Assembly (NCBI GenBank): GCA_031360885.1
Contig: JANMCC010000249.1
Coordinates: 1-7,032 of the forward strand
DNA: 7,032 nucleotides
Direction of reading: 5' to 3'
From: Schlegelella_A sp031360885
Lineage (GTDB): Bacteria; Pseudomonadota; Gammaproteobacteria; Burkholderiales; Burkholderiaceae_C
In this document: positions 1 through 5,536 of the stretch, in pieces
Layout: each line of letters opens with the position of its first letter
Position numbering within the stretch: position 1 is the first letter of the stretch
Notes under the pieces: model-generated
Databases searched by the model: none
Told to the model about the DNA's origin: nothing
What the model saw: the letters and a program-made list of their open reading frames with translations, nothing else
Position numbers and translations under genes: made by a program

Positions 1-581
1 CCTTGCGCGAAGGGCTGGGCGTGCACAACCTGCCGCCGGAGTCGCTGGTCCTGACTCCGGCGTTCATGCGTCTGCTCGGCCGCCTCATCCACGAAGCGAC
101 GCGGGGCACGGTCGACCTGCTCGTCGCCCGCGCCGCGCTGAAGCGCGAGATCCGCGCCGAGGTGACGATGATCGTCACGCGCGAGAACAACCCGCTCAAG
201 TTCTCGCCTTCGGCGGAGGTCGCGCTCGGCCATCTGCTCAGCCCGCCGGTGCGCGGCTTCATGGAATCCGACAAGGCGATGCGCGACGCCTACGACGACC
301 TGCGCGCGCACCAATTCGGTTTTCTTGCCGGCATGCGCGCGGCGCTCGAAGGCATCCTCAAGCGCTTCGATCCGGCGATCCTCGAAAGCAAGCTAACGCA
401 GAAATCGATACTCGCCTCGATCCTTCCGGCCCAGCGCAAGGCGCGCATGTGGGACGTCTTCACCGAGTTGTACAGCCAGATTTCGTCCGAAGCTTCCGAC
501 GATTTCCATGAACTTTTCGGCAAGGAGTTCCTGCGCGCATACAACGAATACATCGACCAGCTGGCCAAGGATCGGCCATGA
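1..581 (+). CDS. tagH: TagH/Fha T6SS FHA-domain protein, C-terminal part (5' end outside window)
   Basis: This is the last 192 residues of a T6SS-associated FHA-domain protein; the reading frame enters from the left edge (first whole codon at base 3, a Leu codon) and ends at TGA 579-581. What is seen is the conserved C-terminal domain of the family (T6SS_FHA_C / VI_FHA type), not the FHA domain itself. The signature ENNPLKFSP lies at residues 61-69 of the fragment, followed by the typical GFM, AMRDAYDDLRAHQ and GMRAALEGILKRFDP segments. In known systems the N-terminal FHA domain binds phosphothreonine after phosphorylation by PpkA, and this promotes T6SS assembly. The gene is followed after 37 bases by a PP2C phosphatase, the expected antagonist of that phosphorylation. 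The FHA domain must lie upstream of this window and cannot be checked. The family call is very secure; the total length is unknown. Confidence 0.95.
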   Translation, partial: LREGLGVHNLPPESLVLTPAFMRLLGRLIHEATRGTVDLLVARAALKREIRAEVTMIVTRENNPLKFSPSAEVALGHLLSPPVRGFMESDKAMRDAYDDLRAHQFGFLAGMRAALEGILKRFDPAILESKLTQKSILASILPAQRKARMWDVFTELYSQISSEASDDFHELFGKEFLRAYNEYIDQLAKDRP

Positions 582-604
582 TGGCGGCGTGCTGCGACCC
601 TAGC

Positions 605-610
605 GGGAGA
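605..610 (+). promoter_or_regulatory. Ribosome binding site of the PP2C phosphatase gene
   Basis: The sequence GGGAGA lies here. The possible starts in frame are TTG 613, GTG 619 and ATG 625. The site is only 2 bases from the TTG, 8 bases from the GTG and 14 bases from the ATG, so spacing favours GTG 619. Confidence 0.6.
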
Positions 611-618
611 TCTTGATC

Positions 619-1374
619 GTGCAGATGGAACTCGCGACTCTGTCGCGCCGCGGCGGCCGCAACTACAACGAAGACGCCTGCGGCCATTGGCACTCCGACA
701 GCCATCTGTGCTGCGTCGTCGCTGACGGCGCCGGCGGCCACGGCGGCGGCGACAAGGCCTCCAAGCTGGCGGTGCAGTTCATCCTGGGCGCCTTCGCCAG
801 CAGCCCGGAAGGCAGCGCCGACGCGATCCAGCGGATGATCGTCTCGACCAACCGCTCGATCATCCAGCATCGCGCCGACGACCGGGCGCTGCAGAACATG
901 CACAGCACCGTCGTCGCGCTGTTCATCGACTTTGAAGGCAAGCTCGGCAGCTGGGGCCACTGCGGCGACTCACGCCTCTATGTCTTTCGTGCCGGCCGGG
1001 TTGCGGCGCGAACCCGGGATCACAGCCTGGTCCAGTCGCTGGTCGACGGCGGCATGCTCGCTGCCGAGGACATGCGCTCGCATCCGCAGCGCAGCGAGTT
1101 GCTCTCCGCCCTCGGCGTGGGCGAAGAAGATCTGCAGGTCAGCGTCTCGGCGCCACCCTGGCCGGTCGAAGCGGGCGACGTGTTCCTGCTCTGTACCGAC
1201 GGGATGTGGGAATACGTGGAAGACGCGCAGATGGAAGCCGCGTTGTCGCACGCCGTGAGCCCGAGCGCCTGGCTCCAGGAGCTCGAGCAGAACGTCCTCC
1301 AGGGCGCGTCGCACAAGCCGCGCCACGACAACTTCACGGCGCTGGCCGTCTGGATCAGCCAGCCGGGGTCCTAG
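619..1374 (+). CDS. pppA: PP2C-family Ser/Thr protein phosphatase, PppA-type T6SS regulator
   Basis: This is a complete 251-residue cytoplasmic protein phosphatase of the metal-dependent PP2C family. All the usual motifs are present in order: RNYNEDA at 14-20, VADGAGGHGGG at 34-44, GHCGDSRLYVFR around 114-124 (Asp117), a DHSLVQ segment, LCTDGMWEYV with Asp194, and HDNFTALAVW with Asp237. The acidic metal ligands are therefore intact and the enzyme should be active. In studied T6SS clusters PppA removes the threonine phosphate that PpkA puts on Fha and so switches assembly down. Its position directly after tagH supports that job. The start GTG 619 is chosen for ribosome-site spacing and because it gives the short N-terminus (MQMELATLSRRGGR) usual for the family; TTG 613 or ATG 625 would change it by only two residues. 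No kinase gene is visible in the window. Confidence 0.95.
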   Translation: MQMELATLSRRGGRNYNEDACGHWHSDSHLCCVVADGAGGHGGGDKASKLAVQFILGAFASSPEGSADAIQRMIVSTNRSIIQHRADDRALQNMHSTVVALFIDFEGKLGSWGHCGDSRLYVFRAGRVAARTRDHSLVQSLVDGGMLAAEDMRSHPQRSELLSALGVGEEDLQVSVSAPPWPVEAGDVFLLCTDGMWEYVEDAQMEAALSHAVSPSAWLQELEQNVLQGASHKPRHDNFTALAVWISQPGS

Positions 1375-1390
1375 AGAAAGGCAGGAAGAA

Positions 1391-1783
1391 ATGTCGTTTC
1401 ACGTCTGCATGAGCGCCCAACTGAAGTGCAGCATGGGATTGGCGCCGAGCGTGCTGGTGGTGCTGCCGGTCAACAAAATGCTGACCTCGAACAAGCCCGC
1501 GGCGAACATCATGGACTACAAGCCCATGGTCAACATCATGCCGTTCGGCATGTGCAAGAGCCCCGCCAATCCCGTCGTGGCCGCGGCCACGGCCGCGGCG
1601 CTCGGCACCCTGACCCCGATGCCCTGCATTCCGAACACGACAGCCCCGTGGGTGACGGGGGCGCCAACGGTGCTGCTCGCGAACCAGCCGGTGCTGAACA
1701 AGGAATCGAAGCTGATGTGCATGTGGGCCGGCGTCATCGAGGTCAGCGATCCCGGGCAGTCGACCGAGAAGGTGCCGCCCTGA
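1391..1783 (+). CDS. DUF4280 PAAR-like protein (candidate T6SS spike tip or adaptor)
   Basis: This 130-residue protein fits the DUF4280 PAAR-like family almost from end to end. The visible marks are the CSMGLAPS segment at 13-20, a central PMVNIMPFGMC (45-55), SPANPVVAAATAAA (57-70), LTPMPC (74-79), PWVTGAPTV (86-94) and a final LMCMWAGVIEV before DPGQ (108-123). Five cysteines (6, 13, 55, 79, 110) sit in these conserved blocks and may bind metal or hold the fold; that is inference. PAAR and PAAR-like proteins cap the VgrG spike and often carry or recruit effectors. This one has no extra effector domain, so it is either a plain tip or an adaptor for an effector coded elsewhere. It starts 16 bases after pppA, with AGGAAG at 1383-1388 as ribosome site, and is the last gene before a strong terminator. 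The family assignment is from pattern recognition; the precise role is not proven. Confidence 0.88.
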   Translation: MSFHVCMSAQLKCSMGLAPSVLVVLPVNKMLTSNKPAANIMDYKPMVNIMPFGMCKSPANPVVAAATAAALGTLTPMPCIPNTTAPWVTGAPTVLLANQPVLNKESKLMCMWAGVIEVSDPGQSTEKVPP

Positions 1784-1804
1784 GACGGCCGAGGTCCGGA
1801 AAGC

Positions 1805-1834
1805 AAAACGGCCGGGAGATCCCGGCCGTTTTTT
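1805..1834. terminator. Intrinsic terminator, probably bidirectional, between convergent genes
   Basis: A perfect 12-bp stem (AAAACGGCCGGG, 1805-1816, pairing with 1821-1832) encloses a four-base loop AGAT. On the plus strand the stem runs into six T residues (1829-1834), ending transcription from the tagH-pppA-DUF4280 block. On the minus strand the complement of 1805-1808 gives a run of four U residues after the same stem, so it can also serve the oppositely oriented ompA gene, whose stop codon lies 31 bases away. It sits in the 81-base gap between the two stop codons. Confidence 0.93.
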
Positions 1835-1864
1835 GTTCGACGCTTCGAAGCGCTGTGCAGCGTT

Positions 1865-2404
1865 TCAGCGACCGATCTCGACTCGACGGTTTTCCGGGGC
1901 GAGCGGATTGGCCGGGTTGACCGGGTCCTTCGAACCCTGCCCGGCGATCGACAGCATGTTCGGGTCGGCGCCCTTCGAGACCAGGTACTCCTTGACCGCT
2001 TCGGCCCGCTTGATCGAGAGCTGCTGGTTGGCCTCGGGGGTGCCGGAAGCGTCGGCATGGCCGGTCACCTTGATCTGGCGGGCCGTGCCCTTCTTGCCGC
2101 GCAGGACTTCGGCGAACACGTCGAGCTGCTTCTTCAGCAATTCGGGGAGCTCGGCCGAGCCGACCTTGAACGACGAGGCCGGCAGCGAGTACTTGATCGC
2201 CGGCTTCAGGCCCATGCACTTGAAGCCGCTCGCCTCGAGCTCCTTGCAGGCGTCTTCCGGGAACAGGCCGTCCTTGACCGAAGCCACGTCGGGCACCGAG
2301 GTGCCGACGTCGAGGGACGATTGCGCGAGGGCGGGGCCGCAAGCGAAGACCGCCGCGGCGAGCGCGGCGAAGCCGATCCGGCCAAGTTTCAGCTCATGCT
2401 TCAT
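1865..2404 (-). CDS. Exported OmpA-family peptidoglycan-binding protein
   Basis: The protein has 179 residues. The N-terminus (MKHELKLGRIGF, then an Ala-rich hydrophobic stretch to about residue 27) is a Sec signal peptide with a likely cut after ALA27, before Gln28. Cys22 follows VFA, which is a poor lipobox, so a soluble periplasmic form is favoured over a lipoprotein. An OmpA C-terminal-like domain fills about 70-179: PASSFKVGSAEL, then IKVTGHADASG (Asp118), NQQLSIKRAEAV (126-137) and NRRVEI (172-177). The Asp and Arg expected to bind the diaminopimelate of peptidoglycan are present. Cys53 and Cys63 could form a disulfide in the mature protein. The start ATG 2404 is chosen for its AGGAG site and the signal peptide that follows; the frame is open further upstream but without sensible sequence. 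The gene is reversed relative to its T6SS neighbours. It could be an extra envelope anchor for the secretion system (TagN-like role) or an unrelated OmpA-like protein. Confidence 0.9.
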   Translation of the reverse strand: MKHELKLGRIGFAALAAAVFACGPALAQSSLDVGTSVPDVASVKDGLFPEDACKELEASGFKCMGLKPAIKYSLPASSFKVGSAELPELLKKQLDVFAEVLRGKKGTARQIKVTGHADASGTPEANQQLSIKRAEAVKEYLVSKGADPNMLSIAGQGSKDPVNPANPLAPENRRVEIGR

Positions 2405-2409
2405 ATGCA

Positions 2410-2414
2410 CTCCT
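2410..2414 (-). promoter_or_regulatory. Ribosome binding site of the ompA-family gene
   Basis: Read on the minus strand this is AGGAG, five bases before ATG 2404. It fixes the start of the OmpA-family protein although the same frame stays open for 72 more codons upstream. Confidence 0.8.
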
Positions 2415-2473
2415 CGTAACTCCGGTAAGGATGCGCGGCGGCCGGATTCGGCGCGTGCCGGTGCAGCCAAGGG

Positions 2474-2495
2474 GTATCCCGATACGGCTGCCGTA
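2474..2495. promoter_or_regulatory. Overlapping inverted repeats, possible operator
   Basis: Two small inverted repeats overlap here: GTATC (2474-2478) with GATAC (2481-2485), and TACGGC (2483-2488) with GCCGTA (2490-2495) around a single T. They lie on the ompA side of the weak minus-strand -10 candidate TATGAT (2504-2509), where a repressor or activator could act. Repeats this short can arise by chance in GC-rich DNA, so function is only a guess. Confidence 0.25.
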
Positions 2496-2753
2496 GCCCG
2501 TCGATCATAGCGAATTTCGGGTTCAGATAGCCCCCGAAGACGAGGGACGCCGACGAGCGGCGGCGGGGTTCGTGGCCTTGTGCGCGGCCGGGACAGATTC
2601 TGTTTCGAGCGGCGTCGCATTCAAGTAAAGTGCGAGGCCGCCATCAGCCGGGTCTATCGGTCGATGCGGCGCATCGGTGCTGCACGACAAGAGAACGGCC
2701 GCGGCTTTGCCGACGTGCAGTCGCAAGGGAAGCCACAGTTCACTCGTATCGCT

Positions 2754-4091
2754 ATGACCTGGCACAACAAGGTGGTCTGGACGGAGGGGATGTTCCTGCA
2801 GCCCCAGCACTTCCAGCAGCACGATCGCTTCACCGAGTACCAGCTGCGCCAGCGTCTCGCCGCAACCCTCGGCCACGCCTGGGGCTTCACCGCCGTCGCC
2901 GTCGACGATGCCGCGCTCGCCCTCGGCAAGCTGAGCATCAACTCTGCCCAGGGCGTGCTGCCCGACGGCACGGCGTTCTCGATTCCCAGCAACGACGCCG
3001 CGCCGGCGGCGATCGACATTCCGGCCGATGCGCGCAACGAGCGCGTCGTTCTCGCGCTCGTGCTGCAGCGCCCCGGCATCGTCGAGTCGGACGCAGAGCA
3101 GGCGGCCGGCGCGATGGGCCCGCGCTACAGCGTCGCCGAGGTCGAGGTCGGCGACAGCAACACGAACGTGGATCGCGACACCGCGATCCAGATCGGCCGC
3201 CTCAACCTGCGCCTCATGCTCGAGCGCGACGCCGGCGAAGGCTATGCCACGATCGGCGTCGCCCGCGTGGTCGAGCGTCGGGCCGACAACAAGCTCGTGC
3301 TCGACGCCCAGTACATCCCGCCGATGATGCACGCGCAGGGCCATCCGATCCTCGACGGCTACGTGCGCGAGCTGTGCGGCCTGCTGCATCAGCGCGGCGA
3401 GGCGCTCGCCGCGCGCCTCTCGCAGCCGGGCCGCGGCGGCGTCGCCGAGATCGCCGACTTTCTGCTGCTCGAGGCCGTCAATCGTTCACAGCCGGTGTTC
3501 ATGCAGCTGCAGCAACGCTCGGTCCTGCATCCCGAAGTGCTCTATGCCGCCTGCCTGAGCCTGGCCGGCGACCTCGCTACCTTCCGCGACAAGCGCCGCC
3601 CGCCGCCGTTTCCGGAATACCTGCACGACGATCTGCAGCGCTGCTTCCGCGCGGTGATGGACGACCTGCGCCAGTCGCTCTCGATGGTGATGGAGCAGAC
3701 CGCGATCCCGATCGAGCTGCAGGACCGCAAGTTCGGCATCCGCGTCGCGATCATCAGCGACCGGGAACTGCAGCGCACCGCCATGTTCGTGCTGGCCGTG
3801 GCCGCGCAGATTCCCGGCGAGGCCCTGCGCGCGCGCTTCCCGACCCAGGTCAAGATCGGTCCGGTGGAGCGCATCCGCGACCTCGTCAACCTGCAGCTGC
3901 CGGGCGTGACGATGCGGCCGCTGCCGGTGGCGCCGCGACAGATTCCCTACCACGCCGGATTCAACTATTTCGAGCTCGACACGCGCAACAACGAACTGTG
4001 GAAGCAGCTCGAGGCGTCGGGCGGGCTGGCGATGCACATCGCCGGCGAATTCCCGGGCCTCGAGCTCGAGTTCTGGGCGATCCGCGCCTAG
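2754..4091 (+). CDS. tssK: T6SS baseplate subunit TssK
   Basis: TssK is the trimeric cytoplasmic adaptor that links the T6SS baseplate (TssEFG/VgrG) to the TssJLM membrane complex. The predicted protein has 445 residues, the normal family length. The start is the family hallmark: TWHNKVVW at 2-9, then EGMFL and QPQHFQQHDRF to residue 26. The rest follows the family: an N-terminal shoulder domain, a helical middle, and a C-terminal head ending in FNYFELDTRNNELWKQLE, then MHIAGEFPGLELEFWAI (403-443), the part that in known structures contacts the membrane complex. ATG 2754 is chosen because the conserved N-terminus begins there; no good ribosome site stands before it (AAGGGAAG ends at about 2732, 21 bases away), so translation initiation is odd or weak. 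The frame is open for 58 more codons upstream, but that part looks non-coding. It is the first gene of a tssK-tssL-tssM run, 59 bases before tssL. No tssJ gene precedes it. Confidence 0.97.
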   Translation: MTWHNKVVWTEGMFLQPQHFQQHDRFTEYQLRQRLAATLGHAWGFTAVAVDDAALALGKLSINSAQGVLPDGTAFSIPSNDAAPAAIDIPADARNERVVLALVLQRPGIVESDAEQAAGAMGPRYSVAEVEVGDSNTNVDRDTAIQIGRLNLRLMLERDAGEGYATIGVARVVERRADNKLVLDAQYIPPMMHAQGHPILDGYVRELCGLLHQRGEALAARLSQPGRGGVAEIADFLLLEAVNRSQPVFMQLQQRSVLHPEVLYAACLSLAGDLATFRDKRRPPPFPEYLHDDLQRCFRAVMDDLRQSLSMVMEQTAIPIELQDRKFGIRVAIISDRELQRTAMFVLAVAAQIPGEALRARFPTQVKIGPVERIRDLVNLQLPGVTMRPLPVAPRQIPYHAGFNYFELDTRNNELWKQLEASGGLAMHIAGEFPGLELEFWAIRA

Positions 4092-4150
4092 TCCGTGCGC
4101 CCGCGTAGCGCTCCTCGCTCGACCTCGGCGACCGAAATGCAGGAAACGAC

Positions 4151-5536
4151 ATGAGCGATACCGGACGCGAAAACGATCCTTTCGCCGCCTTCGAATCGGA
4201 CCGCACGGTGATCAAGCCGGGCTCCGGACGCGGCGCGCAACCTGGCGCTCCCGGAGCGCCGCAGGGACAGGCGCAGGGCCGGGGCGCGCCTCCGGGCGGC
4301 GCGCCGCGTATGGACGCCGGCGGCGGCAAGGAGGCGCCGCTCGCGCTCGATGCGCTCATGAGCGCCAGCCTGAACCCGCTGGTCTCGGCGGCTTCGCCGC
4401 TGCTCAGCGCGGCGCCGCGCATCCGCGCGATGGTCCAGCACGCGAACCCGGCGGGGCTGAAGGACGCGCTGGCCGACGGCATCCGCAAGTTCGAGCAGCA
4501 GGCGCGGGCCGAAGGCCTGCCGAACGAGCAGGTGATCGCGGCGCGCTACATCCTGTGCACGCTGATCGACGAATCGGCGGCGAGCACGCCCTGGGGCGGC
4601 TCGGGCGTCTGGTCGGGGCAGAGCCTGCTGGTGCTGTTCCACAACGAGACCTGGGGCGGCGAGAAGGTGTTCCAGCTGATGTCGAAGCTGGCCGAGAACG
4701 TGCCCGCCAACCGCAACCTGCTCGAGCTGATGTACGTGGCGCTCGCCTTCGGCTTCGAGGGGCGCTACCGGGTCCTCAACGACGGCAAGTCGCAGCTCGA
4801 GAGCCTCCGTGCCCGCCTCTCGCAGATGCTGCGCGGCGGCAACCGGGTCGACAGCGAGCGGACGCTGTCGCCGCGCTGGGAGGGCGTGCCGGCGAAAGTC
4901 GCCCGGCTGCGCGACGGCCTGCCGATGTGGGTGGTGGCGTCGCTCGCCGGGCTGCTCCTGCTCGGCGTCTATCTCGCCCTGACCTGGTCGTTGAACAACG
5001 CCTCGGACAACACCTTCACGACCTTGCAGGGCCTCGACGCCAAGGTCCCGCCGGTCACCGCCGCCGCGCCCCCGCCCCCGCCGGCGCCGGCCCCGACGCC
5101 GCGGCTCGCGACCTTCCTGAAGGGCGAGATCGAGCAGGGGCTGGTGCAGGTGCGCGACCTTTCCGATCGCTCGATCGTCGTCGTCAAGGGCGACGGCTTC
5201 TTCGAGCCCGGCAGCTCGGTGATCGCCGATCGCACATTGCCGCTGCTGGCGCGGATCGCCGATGGTCTGAAGGCGACGCCGGGCACCGTCCTGATCACCG
5301 GCCACACCGACAACCAGCCGATCCGCACGCTCCGCTATCCCTCCAACTGGCATCTCTCGCAGGACCGCGCCAACGCGGTCAAGACCTTGCTCACCGAGTC
5401 GGGCATCAAGCCCGAGCGCATGCGCGCCGAAGGCAAGGCCGACGCCGAGCCGGTCGATCCGAGCCCGACGCCCGCGGGCCGGGCGAAGAACCGCCGCGTC
5501 GAGATCACCCTCATCATTCCCGCGAGCGCAGCATGA
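4151..5536 (+). CDS. tssL: T6SS inner-membrane protein TssL (DotU/IcmH) with C-terminal OmpA-like domain
   Basis: TssL anchors the T6SS membrane complex in the inner membrane together with TssM. The 461-residue protein shows, in order: an N-terminal tail with the family motif DRTVIKPG (17-24); a Gly/Pro/Ala-rich linker to about 55; the cytoplasmic DotU domain (about 65-250) with NPLVSAASPLL, QVIAARYILCTLIDESA, TPWGG, LLVLFHNETWGGEKVF and LELMYVALAFGFEGRYR; one membrane helix (about 259-281); a proline-rich periplasmic linker (about 299-317); and an OmpA-like peptidoglycan-binding domain to the C-terminus, with GHTDNQP at 384-390 (Asp387) and NRRVEI at 447-452. This is the fused form of TssL, so no separate TagL anchor is needed. 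ATG 4151 has AGGAAA at 4141-4146. The stop overlaps the tssM start (ATGA), so the two subunits are probably translationally coupled. Confidence 0.97.
   Translation: MSDTGRENDPFAAFESDRTVIKPGSGRGAQPGAPGAPQGQAQGRGAPPGGAPRMDAGGGKEAPLALDALMSASLNPLVSAASPLLSAAPRIRAMVQHANPAGLKDALADGIRKFEQQARAEGLPNEQVIAARYILCTLIDESAASTPWGGSGVWSGQSLLVLFHNETWGGEKVFQLMSKLAENVPANRNLLELMYVALAFGFEGRYRVLNDGKSQLESLRARLSQMLRGGNRVDSERTLSPRWEGVPAKVARLRDGLPMWVVASLAGLLLLGVYLALTWSLNNASDNTFTTLQGLDAKVPPVTAAAPPPPPAPAPTPRLATFLKGEIEQGLVQVRDLSDRSIVVVKGDGFFEPGSSVIADRTLPLLARIADGLKATPGTVLITGHTDNQPIRTLRYPSNWHLSQDRANAVKTLLTESGIKPERMRAEGKADAEPVDPSPTPAGRAKNRRVEITLIIPASAA

Larger units (their letters stand above)
2405..2753. other. Divergent intergenic control region between ompA-family gene and tssK
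   Basis: No convincing gene is seen in these 349 bases, although several frames stay open because of the GC content. As the spacer between two divergent genes it should hold at least two promoters. No clear sigma-70 pair and no sigma-54 (TGGCAC-N5-TTGC) site is visible. The best minus-strand -10 candidate is TATGAT (complement of 2504-2509), without a good -35. The region also has inverted repeats at 2474-2495 and 2593-2603. The part next to tssK is open in the tssK frame from about 2580, but the translation is arginine-rich and not like TssK. Confidence 0.7.

Noticed and set aside
1574..1605. GC-rich inverted-repeat-like stretch (GGCCGCGGCCACGGCCGCGG)
   Set aside because: It codes for the conserved Ala-rich VVAAATAAA segment of the DUF4280 protein; codon bias explains the symmetry.
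2405..2620. Longer N-terminus for the OmpA-family protein (72 more codons)
   Set aside because: The extension would place the signal peptide inside the protein and ignores the AGGAG site five bases before ATG 2404.
2756..2775. TGGCAC as half of a sigma-54 promoter near the tssK start
   Set aside because: It lies inside the tssK coding start (the TWHN codons), and no TTGC element follows at the right spacing.
2523..3389. Minus-strand open frame (288 codons) across the intergenic region and the start of tssK
   Set aside because: Most of it is antisense to conserved tssK sequence and it has no signal peptide or known motif; it is an artefact of GC-rich codon use.
4088..5353. Long minus-strand open frame (421 codons) opposite tssL
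   Set aside because: The plus strand here is an unmistakable tssL. The minus frame gives an Arg/Ala/Gln/His-rich translation with no domain, as expected for the complement of a GC-rich gene.
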